64,000 nucleotides of DNA from NCBI GenBank assembly GCA_965216515.1, contig OZ244173.1, forward strand, positions 3,534,001-3,598,000, read 5' to 3'. The translations under genes were made by a program, and so were the position numbers. Origin of the DNA: CAXMRP01 sp965216515 (lineage in GTDB: Bacteria; Pseudomonadota; Alphaproteobacteria; Rhizobiales; Afifellaceae). A model generated the notes under the pieces. It ran no database searches, was not told the DNA's origin, and worked only from the letters and a program-made list of their open reading frames with translations. Shown here piece by piece: positions 46,172-53,999 of the stretch (within the stretch, counting starts at the first letter, position 1; each line of letters starts with the position of its first letter).

Positions 46172-47371
46172 ATGACGGCGACAGACAATACCGGCAGCGC
46201 GGTCGATCCACCGGCAAAGCCTGCCCCGGCAGGATCGCTGGACCGGTTTTTCGACCGCATCCGGTCGGTCGATACGCCCTTTTCCATCACCACGCCCGAT
46301 GGCCGGGTGCGTTCGTTCGGCGATGGCGCGCCGCACTTCACGGTTTCGCTGAACAATGAACAGGCATTGCGCGCCCTGCGCTCGCTCGATGAGGGGAATA
46401 TCGGCGAAGCCTATTTGCGCGGTGATATCGACATGGAGCCGGCGGAAGACGATGGCGATCTGATTGCGCCCTTTGCGTTGCGCGCTTCGCTCGATGACCG
46501 CCACCCGGTCGTTGCCGCTTGGCGGTTCATCCAGCCATTGTTCTTCGGACAGGTCTACACAAACAAACAGGCGATCGCATCACACTACGATCTCGATCCC
46601 GGCCTGTTCCTGAGTTTTCTGGATTCCGCCGAGCCGGCCTATAGCCAGGGGATTTACGAGACCGATGGGGACAGCCTTGCCGAGGCGCTTTCGCGGAAGT
46701 TCCGCTACGCCATCGACCGCTGCGGGATCGGCGCCGGCAGCCGGGTTCTGGAGATCGGGCCGGGGTGGGGCGCATTTGCCGCCCATGCGCTCGATGCCGG
46801 TGCCGACTTCACGGGAATCACGATTTCCGAGGTCTCAAAGTCCTTCATCGAGGACCGGCTGTCAGGTCGCGCCGACCGGTTCCGGATCGATCTGGTCGAC
46901 ATATTCGACTATGCGCCGGCGGAGAAATTCGACGCCATCGTCATCATGGGTGTGATCGAGCATCTGCCGGATTACGAGCGGGTGCTGCGCAAGTTCGATT
47001 CCATCCTCAAACCCGGCGGCCTGGTTTTTCTCGACGGATCCGCCGCGCGCAAGAAATATGAGCTGTCCACATTCATGGTCCGCCACATCTATCCCGGCAA
47101 CCATTCCTTCCTGGTCCTCGACGATTTCCTGAACAAGATGAACAGGACACCTTTCGATCTCGTCGAATGTTTCAACGACCGGCATTCCTATTATCTGACG
47201 TTCCGTCAATGGGCCCGCAACCTGGAATCCAACAGGGATGACATCATCTCGCGCTTCGGCGAATTCGAATATCGCCGCTTTCGGCTGTATTTGTGGGGCG
47301 CGACCTACGAGTTCCTGGCCCGCAATCTGGAGTGCTACCGCACGATCCTCTACAAGCCGAAAACGGCCTGA
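46172..47371 (+). CDS. Cyclopropane-fatty-acyl-phospholipid synthase family methyltransferase
   Basis: SAM-dependent enzyme of 399 aa related to CFA synthase, which methylenates unsaturated acyl chains of membrane phospholipids. The N-terminal lipid-binding region contains GEAYLRGDIDME. IASHYDLDPGLFLSFLDSAEPAYSQGIY resembles the substrate block of the family, and VLEIGPGWGAFAAHA is the SAM site. ATG at 46172 is chosen for its GGGGGC spacing; GTG at 46157 is an alternative. The usual CFA bicarbonate-site Cys context (YSCAYW-type) is replaced by YSQGIY, so this may be a divergent CFA-like methyltransferase. Confidence 0.8.
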   Translation: MTATDNTGSAVDPPAKPAPAGSLDRFFDRIRSVDTPFSITTPDGRVRSFGDGAPHFTVSLNNEQALRALRSLDEGNIGEAYLRGDIDMEPAEDDGDLIAPFALRASLDDRHPVVAAWRFIQPLFFGQVYTNKQAIASHYDLDPGLFLSFLDSAEPAYSQGIYETDGDSLAEALSRKFRYAIDRCGIGAGSRVLEIGPGWGAFAAHALDAGADFTGITISEVSKSFIEDRLSGRADRFRIDLVDIFDYAPAEKFDAIVIMGVIEHLPDYERVLRKFDSILKPGGLVFLDGSAARKKYELSTFMVRHIYPGNHSFLVLDDFLNKMNRTPFDLVECFNDRHSYYLTFRQWARNLESNRDDIISRFGEFEYRRFRLYLWGATYEFLARNLECYRTILYKPKTA

Positions 47372-47456
47372 TCGGTTTCAGGTCACGTTCGCCGCCGCGC
47401 GGACCGGAAAACGGGCATTTGATATCGAGGCCCGGAGCTGGCCGCGGGCAACATTG

Positions 47457-47756
47457 TCAGGCACTGCCCTGCGGCGGGCCGCCGAAAGCCAGATCCTCGC
47501 TGATCTGCGCCTCGATATCGTCGAGAAGAGCGCCCAGCGCCCGTTCCAGTTCCGTGCGGTCGGCGCCGTCCGCCAGCATTGTGCCCAGCAGCCCCGCTGC
47601 ACCGTGCAGCGCCAGCGCATGCGGCGGAAGCTGGTTGACCTGTTCCCAGGCCTGGACCGCCGGCAAGAGTGCGAACGCGGTGATGTCCTGCGCCCGGCAG
47701 GCCGCACAATCGTCGCCGCCGTCGTGGGTTACGATGGAATCGTAGTCGATGCGCAT
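47457..47756 (-). CDS. Small hypothetical protein with CxxC motif
   Basis: 99 aa starting MRIDYDSIVTHDGGDDCAAC. The CAAC pair near the N-terminus could bind metal or act in redox chemistry. The remainder is helical (ELERALGALLDDIEAQISEDLAF). It converges with the CFA-like gene (85 bp gap). I recognise no family; coding is supported by an intact frame and a sensible composition, not by homology. Confidence 0.5.
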   Translation of the reverse strand: MRIDYDSIVTHDGGDDCAACRAQDITAFALLPAVQAWEQVNQLPPHALALHGAAGLLGTMLADGADRTELERALGALLDDIEAQISEDLAFGGPPQGSA

Positions 47757-47955
47757 AACTGGTCCTCTCCGGTGCAAACGAAGCTTGTCGCGCGGTGTGG
47801 CGGGAAGATCAAGATGGCGCGTGCATTGCCGCCCGTTGCCGGCAGGTTGGTTCTTTTTCGGTTCGCGGCCACTGGAATTCCCGGCAGCGGCACCTACATC
47901 TAGCCTCAGACGCGCCGATCAGCCGGTTTTTGCCGGCCGGTCCGGTCGCGGTCAA

Positions 47956-48005
47956 GGCCCTGCCCCAATTCTCGCCCCCAATGAACGGGGCAGGGCCACT
48001 TTTTT
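47956..48005 (+). terminator. Intrinsic terminator 1 (11-bp stem)
   Basis: GGCCCTGCCCC (47956-47966) pairs perfectly with GGGGCAGGGCC (47987-47997) around a 20-base loop, followed after AC by six T's (48000-48005). Confidence 0.75.
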
Positions 48006-48116
48006 CCGAGCGCCCCGGCGCCGGACAGACTTGGATCGTCACCCGGTGTTAACCTCGATGTGCCAAGCTCGATTTTTCCTCCCTGACTTGGACCCGCCCT
48101 TCGCGGGTCTTTTTTT
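48006..48116 (+). ncRNA. Candidate small RNA ending at terminator 2
   Basis: The ~110 bases between two rightward terminators contain no gene and end in their own intrinsic terminator, GACCCGC (48091-48097) / GCGGGTC (48103-48109) plus seven T's (48110-48116). The segment just before it, TTTTTCCTCCCTGA (about 48073-48086), is a single-stranded-looking CCUCC stretch that could pair with Shine-Dalgarno sequences. Promoter not identified; the terminator itself is well supported, the sRNA is inference. Confidence 0.35.
48091..48116 (+). terminator. Intrinsic terminator 2
   Basis: Perfect 7-bp GC-rich stem, GACCCGC/GCGGGTC, with a 5-base loop and a run of seven T's. Strong by eye; what it terminates is unclear. 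Confidence 0.85.
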
Positions 48117-48225
48117 GCCAGGACGCGGCAATGTCCGACCGACCGCGCGTTCGACCCGGCTCATGCGTGGTGATACCCCATCGTGGCGGGCTTGGAGCGG
48201 AACGCCGGACGACGGAGTGAGAAAT

Positions 48226-48381
48226 ATGGGCAAATGGTACGTGATCGGGCTTGTGGTCGTTGCGGTCTCGGCGTTTCAGCTTGGCCGCCAGTTTCAGCAA
48301 TTCCAGTACGATGACATCTGTCTTGATCTTGGCGGTGGCAGCCATCCCGACGGCTATCCGATCTGCGTGGTCGGGAATTGA
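48226..48381 (+). CDS. Small single-TM protein (51 aa)
   Basis: Starts at ATG 48226 with GGAG eight bases upstream. One hydrophobic helix (WYVIGLVVVAVSAFQLG) is followed by a polar tail with FQQFQYDDICLDLGGG and a closing PICVV. The two Cys in the tail would lie outside the helix. No family recognised. The good ribosome binding site and charge layout support it being real. Confidence 0.5.
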   Translation: MGKWYVIGLVVVAVSAFQLGRQFQQFQYDDICLDLGGGSHPDGYPICVVGN

Positions 48382-48495
48382 GGCGGCGGCCCCGCTTGAC
48401 GCCCGCCGGCCGAGAGGTCAGGCTCTGTTTGATACGATACAGTCAGCCGCGCCGGACCCAGGCGGCGGCCGTGACCAGACGATCGGATTAGAGGC

Positions 48496-49446
48496 ATGCA
48501 TCCGGATTTCCGACCAGGCGCTTTCGATTTAGCGGCGGTTCTGGGAACCATCGTCGCGGTTCGCAGCGAGGTTCCGGCGGATGGGTACACAGCCGAGGTG
48601 CTGGGGACCGAACGCGCCGGAAGCGGCGTCATTATCCGCAATGACGGTTTGGTACTGACGGTCGGTTATCTGATATCGGAGGCGGAAACGATCTGGATTA
48701 CCCTGGCTGACGGCACCGCCTTGCCCGGCCATGCGCTGGCCTATGACTTCGAGACGGGGTTTGGCCTCGTCCAGATCCTCGCCCGGGTCGACCTGCCCGC
48801 TCTGCCTGCAGGGCGCGCCGCCGGTCTGGAGGTCGCCGATCCGGTGCTCCTCGCCGCCGCCGGTGGCGCCGAGCATGTCGTTGCCGCCCATGTCGTCGCC
48901 CGCCGCGAGTTCGCCGGCTATTGGGAGTACGTGCTGCCCGATGCCCTGTTCATCGCGCCCGCCCACGACAATTGGGGCGGCGCCGCGCTGATTGACGAGA
49001 CCGGCGCGCTGGTGGGCATCGGCTCGCTGCTCGTTCAGGGTGTGCCGGAGAGCGGCGATGCCGATGATGCGGAAAACCTCAACATGTGCGTGCCGATCGA
49101 TCACTTGAAACCGGTTCTCGACGACCTGCTCATGCGCGGCCGCCGGGCCGCGCCGCCCCGGCCCTGGCTGGGGATATACGCCATGGAAGTCGGCAACCAC
49201 ATCATGATCGCCGATCTGGCCAGCCAGGGCCCGGCCGCCGGCTCCGACCTTGAAACCGGCGATGTGGTGGTTGGCGTCGCCGGCGAGGATGTGGAATCGC
49301 TGGCCGGCTTCTTCAAGCAGGTCTGGGCGCTTGGCAACGCCGGTATCGATGTGCCCCTGCGCGTGTTTCGCGACGGCGAGACTCTGGATATCTCCGTGCG
49401 CTCCGGAGATCGTGGCCATTTTCTGAAAAGTCCGACCGCGCACTAG
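48496..49446 (+). CDS. HtrA/DegP-like S1C protein with degenerate catalytic triad (pseudoprotease)
   Basis: 316 aa with the HtrA layout: trypsin-like fold (~15-205) and one PDZ domain (~215-305). The landmark segments align but all catalytic residues differ: where HtrA has TNNHV this has TVGYL (His to Tyr58), where HtrA has DxxTDLA it has DFETGFG (Asp to Gly88), and where HtrA has GNSGGP it has DNWGGA (Ser to Trp160). There is no signal peptide, so it is likely cytoplasmic. The PDZ part (PWLGIYAMEVG, GPAAGSDLETGDVVVGVAGEDV) is well kept. A substrate-binding or regulatory role is inferred. Confidence 0.8.
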   Translation: MHPDFRPGAFDLAAVLGTIVAVRSEVPADGYTAEVLGTERAGSGVIIRNDGLVLTVGYLISEAETIWITLADGTALPGHALAYDFETGFGLVQILARVDLPALPAGRAAGLEVADPVLLAAAGGAEHVVAAHVVARREFAGYWEYVLPDALFIAPAHDNWGGAALIDETGALVGIGSLLVQGVPESGDADDAENLNMCVPIDHLKPVLDDLLMRGRRAAPPRPWLGIYAMEVGNHIMIADLASQGPAAGSDLETGDVVVGVAGEDVESLAGFFKQVWALGNAGIDVPLRVFRDGETLDISVRSGDRGHFLKSPTAH

Positions 49447-49575
49447 GACGGGTCCCGACCGAAAGCGCCGGATTCCGGACATTTGGGCCAGTCCCGGCCC
49501 GCGTAAGGGATTTCTAATGCGTTTGTCCTAGACTTGGCCGGCAAGGAATGGCGATCGAGGGCGGGTCAACCGGCC

Positions 49576-50292
49576 ATGCACAAGACACTCAACGGCGAAC
49601 GGATCATCGCGACGATCGATGTGCTGGCCAAACGCGTGGAGGAGCGGTTTCCGGGCCGCGGCATCGTCGGCGTTGCCCAGGAGCTGACATCCGTGGCCCG
49701 CGGCATCCGCGATGATGCAGAGGCACTGGGCGTTCCCAACTGGCGTCTCAGGATCAACGCCGCGGCCATTCTCGCCGTTGGCGCCGTGCTTCTTGTCGTC
49801 GCCATTCGCGAACTGCATTTCAACGCGTTGTCCGCCGAAGCGGTCACGCTCGTCCAGGTGATCGAGCCGGCGGCCAACGTCGCCATCCTGGCCGCCCTCG
49901 GTATCCTGTTTCTCGTCCGCTCCGAGGAGCGCTGGAAGCAGAAGCGGGCGCTCACCTCGCTTCATTCGCTGCGCACGATGATCCATGTCGTGGACATGCA
50001 CCAGTTGACCAAGGACCCCAGCGTGCTCCTGGCCGATTTCACGCCGACCGCCAGTTCGCCCGATCGCCTCATGGTGCGCGCCGAACTGGTGCGATACCTC
50101 GACTATTGTTCTGAAATGCTGTCGCTGATCGGCAAACTCGCCGCCCTGCATGCCCAGACCATACACGACCGAACGGTGATCGAAGCGGTCACCGACCTTG
50201 AGGACCTGTCGACCAACCTGTCGCGCAAGATCTGGCAGAAGATCATGATTATCGATCACTTCCAGCCCGAAAACCTGCGCCTGGCCAGCTGA
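49576..50292 (+). CDS. Membrane protein of unknown function
   Basis: 238 aa from ATG 49576. Two adjacent TM helices (INAAAILAVGAVLLVVAIREL and VAILAALGILFLV) separate a short N-terminal helical part from a C-terminal cytoplasmic helical domain of about 120 residues (LHSLRTMIHVVDMHQLTKDPS, ELVRYLDYCSEMLSLIGKLAALH). I do not recognise the family. It follows the pseudoprotease by 129 bp on the same strand and converges on the DUF2207 gene. Confidence 0.65.
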   Translation: MHKTLNGERIIATIDVLAKRVEERFPGRGIVGVAQELTSVARGIRDDAEALGVPNWRLRINAAAILAVGAVLLVVAIRELHFNALSAEAVTLVQVIEPAANVAILAALGILFLVRSEERWKQKRALTSLHSLRTMIHVVDMHQLTKDPSVLLADFTPTASSPDRLMVRAELVRYLDYCSEMLSLIGKLAALHAQTIHDRTVIEAVTDLEDLSTNLSRKIWQKIMIIDHFQPENLRLAS

Positions 50293-50324
50293 CCGCCGGG
50301 CGGGGCTGGGCGCCGACGCGCCGC

Positions 50325-52337
50325 CTACCAGCCGCCGCCGCCGCCCCCGCCGCCGCCGCCGCCGGAGCCGCCGCCGCCGGAAAATCCCGATGACGAGGAC
50401 TTGGGTGCCGGCATGGCGCTGGCGAATGAGCTTTGGGCCGCACTGACGGTGCTGGCGATGGACCGGCCAAAATCTCCCCCCTGGAAACGGTTCCCGCCGT
50501 TCCAGCGGGGTCGGTAGGACGTGGCGGCGTCCTCGCCGGGATGATTTCGGGCAAACGCCGCTGCGAAGGCATCCGACCAGGGTTTTTCGGCGCCCAGGGC
50601 GATTGCGTAGGGCAGCAGCCGTTCGAACTGCTCGGTGGTCAGGTCAGGGGCATCGGTCATGTTCATGCGCGCGCTTTCGGCGGTTCGCAGATACATGTCC
50701 AGGCCCTCGATGCGGTCCATATAGGCCCGTCCGGCGGCCGTCGGCGCCCGCAGGAGATAGAAAAACAGGCCGTTCATGGCCGCAAATCCGCCGACCAGGA
50801 TGAACGGAAATGCATTGGCGGCGATGCCGCTCGCCAGCGACCGGCCAAATCCGTCGGGTAACGCCGCGCCGTTCGCCAGGATGCGGCTGACAAATCCCGA
50901 TCCGATAATCGACAGCACAACGAATTGAATGCCGACAAATACCAGCGTCCGCACGCTGCGCCCGCCGAAAACCACCCGGATGAGCGGCATGACCACAAAA
51001 AGGCCGACAAACACGCAAACCATGCCCGTCGCAATCATCACGCCGATCTCCGCCTCGCGCAGGTTACCGAAAGCCAGGACGGCAAATATCGTGATCGCGG
51101 TAATGACCAGTCCGGCAATGAAATAGCCGAGATTGCGCCGGAAGAACTTGTTCCGGTTTTCGCGTTCGATCGCCGACTTGAAACTGCTGAATGTCGTCGC
51201 GAGACTTGTGCCGCTGGCCTTGTCGATGGTGACTTCGCCACCCCGGTTTTCCACCCATTGGTAAATGACGCGCTCGCCGGGCGGCAGGTCGCGGCTTGCC
51301 GGCCGGTCCCTGTCTGGGGTCTCCGTCCGGCGAAGGACCGGCTCGCCAAGCGAGCCGTCGAACACCAGATGGCCCTTCACCGCCAGCGAGATCATCGCCG
51401 CGGTAAAGGCCTGCCACCCGCCACGCCAGCCCCAGTCGTTGACATAGGCCGTCAGCGCCGGCGACAGGGTGTCGGGCGGATGAAACAGCGGGATGATCGT
51501 GCCCTTGGGCGGATCGCGGCCGACAGCGTTCCACATGGACAGGTAAAAGGCGAGCAGACCGGCCAGGCCGAGGCCGCCGAAAATGAATCGGCGATGGTCC
51601 ATCAGCGACCAAAGAAGTTTCTGGCGGCCTGTCGGCGGCGGCACCAGCCCGGCCGGAAGTTCAGCGACGACTGTGAGCCCCTCGCCGGGATCAAGCACCC
51701 GCGTGGTCGTCACGGCCAGGCTGTCGTCGGACTGGCGGGTCCCGGAATAGTCTGTGCCGCGAGCGCCGAAACGGCCGGTATAGGCTGTCCAGCGCACCGG
51801 ATGCCGGTCGTCCGGCAACCGGATGACAGCCGTTGCCTTCAGGATCGGGAAATCCCATTCGTTGCCGGTTGCGTTCCAGTTGAGTTCGACATGATCGGTC
51901 AGAAAACGCAGCTGCCGGCCGGTTTGGTATGTGAACCGGTAGGTGTAGGTGCCCGGCGACAGGAAGGTGTTTTCCTCGCCGGCATAGATTCGGACGCCGC
52001 TGAAGCTGCGTTCGGTGAAATGCGGTTCGTCCCTGTTGTCCCGCTCCACGTTCACAAGCTTGAACGTGACTTGCCGGATCGTGCCCTTGTCGTCCTCAAA
52101 GGTCAGCGGGAAATCGCGGTAGATCCCGCGACGGATCCTGTTCCCCTCCGCCCGCACGCGGATGGTCTCGGTCACCTCAAGGGTGCCGTCGGAAAGGACG
52201 TTGATGGTCGCGTCGAACCGCTCGATCACTTCCGCCGCGGAAACCGGTGAAGACAGGCTGATAGTGGCAAGCGCCACGGCCATCGCGGCCACCCACCGCC
52301 ACGCCGCTTGTCGGCCCCGGGAGCCGGTTCCGGTCAT
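50325..52337 (-). CDS. DUF2207 domain membrane protein with poly-glycine tail
   Basis: 670 aa. A signal peptide (around VAAMAVALATISLSSPVSAA) leads into the extracytoplasmic DUF2207 domain (EVIERFDATINVLSDGTLEVTETIRVRAEGNRIRRGIYRDFP). TM helices follow near residues 248-268 and in the second half (around LGYFIAGLVITAITIFAVLAF). The C-terminus is a Gly/Ser run (about 17 Gly in the last 22 residues) ending in Trp, as is common in this family. It is paired with LemA 18 bp upstream; the pair is widespread, with unclear function. Confidence 0.85.
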   Translation of the reverse strand: MTGTGSRGRQAAWRWVAAMAVALATISLSSPVSAAEVIERFDATINVLSDGTLEVTETIRVRAEGNRIRRGIYRDFPLTFEDDKGTIRQVTFKLVNVERDNRDEPHFTERSFSGVRIYAGEENTFLSPGTYTYRFTYQTGRQLRFLTDHVELNWNATGNEWDFPILKATAVIRLPDDRHPVRWTAYTGRFGARGTDYSGTRQSDDSLAVTTTRVLDPGEGLTVVAELPAGLVPPPTGRQKLLWSLMDHRRFIFGGLGLAGLLAFYLSMWNAVGRDPPKGTIIPLFHPPDTLSPALTAYVNDWGWRGGWQAFTAAMISLAVKGHLVFDGSLGEPVLRRTETPDRDRPASRDLPPGERVIYQWVENRGGEVTIDKASGTSLATTFSSFKSAIERENRNKFFRRNLGYFIAGLVITAITIFAVLAFGNLREAEIGVMIATGMVCVFVGLFVVMPLIRVVFGGRSVRTLVFVGIQFVVLSIIGSGFVSRILANGAALPDGFGRSLASGIAANAFPFILVGGFAAMNGLFFYLLRAPTAAGRAYMDRIEGLDMYLRTAESARMNMTDAPDLTTEQFERLLPYAIALGAEKPWSDAFAAAFARNHPGEDAATSYRPRWNGGNRFQGGDFGRSIASTVSAAQSSFASAMPAPKSSSSGFSGGGGSGGGGGGGGGGGW

Positions 52338-52355
52338 CGCTCCGCCTTCCGCCGG

Positions 52356-52922
52356 TTACTTGCCCTGGAACGAAACCTTCGGCACCTCGCGATCGGCATC
52401 GTCGTCGATCTCGAAATAGTCGCGCTTGTCGAACTTGAAATAGTTGGCGATCAGGTTGGACGGAAAACTCTCAACGGCGACGTTGAGATTGCGCGCCGCG
52501 CCGTTGTAGTAGCGTCGCGAGAGCTGGATTTCGTTTTCCACTTCCTCCAGCGAGCCCTGAAGCGCCAGGAAATTTTCATTCGCCTTCAGGTCCGGATAGT
52601 TTTCGGCCACGGCCAGCAGCCGGCCCAGCGCCCCGGAAAGCAGACCCTCCAGCTTGCCCCGCTCGGCAACATCGCCTTCCGGCACCCGGCCAACCTGCGC
52701 CCGCAATTCGGTTACCCGCTCCAGCAGCTCCTTTTCATGGCCCGCATAGCCCTTCACCGTGTCGACCAGATTGGGAATGAGGTCGGCGCGTCTCTTGAGC
52801 TGCACATCGATGCCGCTCCAGCCTTCCTCCGCCATCTGGCGCGTTTTCACCAGCCTGTTGTAGATCTGGACGCCGTAGACGGCGATCGCCGCGATGATTG
52901 CCAGTACAATCCAAGTCGTCAT
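52356..52922 (-). CDS. lemA: LemA family protein
   Basis: Membrane-anchored coiled-coil protein of 188 aa. The start at ATG 52922 gives a TM helix (TTWIVLAIIAAIAVYGVQIYN) followed by the LemA core NRLVKTRQMAEEGWSGIDVQLKRRADLIPNLVDTVKGYAGHEKELLE and YYNGAARNLNVAVESFPSNLIANYF. It is first in the two-gene unit with DUF2207. Its biochemical role is not established. Confidence 0.93.
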   Translation of the reverse strand: MTTWIVLAIIAAIAVYGVQIYNRLVKTRQMAEEGWSGIDVQLKRRADLIPNLVDTVKGYAGHEKELLERVTELRAQVGRVPEGDVAERGKLEGLLSGALGRLLAVAENYPDLKANENFLALQGSLEEVENEIQLSRRYYNGAARNLNVAVESFPSNLIANYFKFDKRDYFEIDDDADREVPKVSFQGK

Positions 52923-53072
52923 GGTCCGCCTGCCTGTTCCGCAAAGTTTCGACGCGCGACTATCGCCGAATCGCGACCGGTTGAAAAGCCGTTGTGGCAC
53001 CGGTGTGCCCGGTCGGGGCGTCAACCCGCCGCCGGTTGGCGTCTGAGGCGTATGCGATATGGCGGGCCCGGA

Positions 53073-53999
53073 TCATCGGTCGCCGGCGATGCGCCGCTGT
53101 TCGGCGCGGATGTTGATAAAGTTGCCAGCGAACACCAGCGCTGCGCCGGCGAAGACGAACAGGCTCAGCGGTTCGTCGTAGAAAACGAGCCCGATGGTCG
53201 AGATGATCGGCAGGCGCGCAAAATCCAGCGGGGCGACGATCGTGGCCGGGGCCAGCCGCAAAGCCGTGGTGAGGCAGTAGTGGGCAACGATGCCGCCGAA
53301 ACCGATCACCAACACCCAGGGCAGGGCGGTTGTCGACGGCAACGCGATTTCGCCGTCCAGGCCCGACGTGACCAGACCCATCGCCGCCTGTGTCAACGTC
53401 AGCCAGAACAGAATCGACAGCGTCGTTTCTGTCCGTGACAGGATTTTCGTGAAGATCACGGATCCGGCAAAACCGATGGCGCAAAGTGCCGCCGCCACGA
53501 ATCCGGCATTCAGCGCCAACGTATCGGGTCGCGCAACCAGCAGGATGCCGAGAAAGCCGATACCGGCCGCGCCAATGCGGGTCGGTGTCAGCTTTTCCGC
53601 CAGCACCAGCGGCGCCAGCAGCGCCACCCACAGCGGCACGGTGAACTCCAGCGCGAACAGTTGCGCGAACGGGATCAGCCCGACCGCGTAGAACCACAGG
53701 TTCTGTCCGGTGAAATGAAAGACATTGCGGATCGCATGGGTGCCGATATGCGCGGTGCGCACTTCACCCAAACGTCCCAGCCAGCCACCGATTGCGACGA
53801 CGATCGCCAGGCCGATAAGCGAGCGGAACAGCATGAGTTCGAAAGTATCGAGCTCTGTGGTGACTTCGCGCCCGGCGACCGCCATGCTCGTGAACGACAC
53901 CACGGCACCGGTCAGCCATATCGCAGCCTTGACCGGTTGGCTTTCCGGTGGTGGTTCGCTCCCCGCATCCACGGCCAGCGCACTCGGCACAGTGTTCAT
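53073..53999 (-). CDS. EamA/DMT-family transporter
   Basis: Inner-membrane protein of 308 aa with ten predicted TM helices in two EamA repeats (first ~23-155, second ~165-295). Typical repeat ends are VPLWVALLAPLVLAEKLT and YDEPLSLFVFAGAALVFAGNFI. Substrate cannot be deduced. Its start overlaps the end of the adenylate cyclase gene by 4 bp, so the two are translationally coupled. Confidence 0.87.
   Translation of the reverse strand: MNTVPSALAVDAGSEPPPESQPVKAAIWLTGAVVSFTSMAVAGREVTTELDTFELMLFRSLIGLAIVVAIGGWLGRLGEVRTAHIGTHAIRNVFHFTGQNLWFYAVGLIPFAQLFALEFTVPLWVALLAPLVLAEKLTPTRIGAAGIGFLGILLVARPDTLALNAGFVAAALCAIGFAGSVIFTKILSRTETTLSILFWLTLTQAAMGLVTSGLDGEIALPSTTALPWVLVIGFGGIVAHYCLTTALRLAPATIVAPLDFARLPIISTIGLVFYDEPLSLFVFAGAALVFAGNFINIRAEQRRIAGDR

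Larger units (their letters stand above)
47757..48225. other. Non-coding stretch with two tandem terminators
   Basis: About 470 bases with no gene I can support. Left of 47950 it should contain the leftward promoter of the CxxC-protein gene. Two rightward intrinsic terminators follow (listed separately), although the nearest rightward gene ends far upstream at 47371. After 48116 a short spacer leads to the small membrane protein. Confidence 0.5.

Noticed and set aside
50330..50390. GCC/CCG-rich simple repeat
   Set aside because: It is the coding sequence for the poly-glycine tail of the DUF2207 protein, a normal feature of that family.
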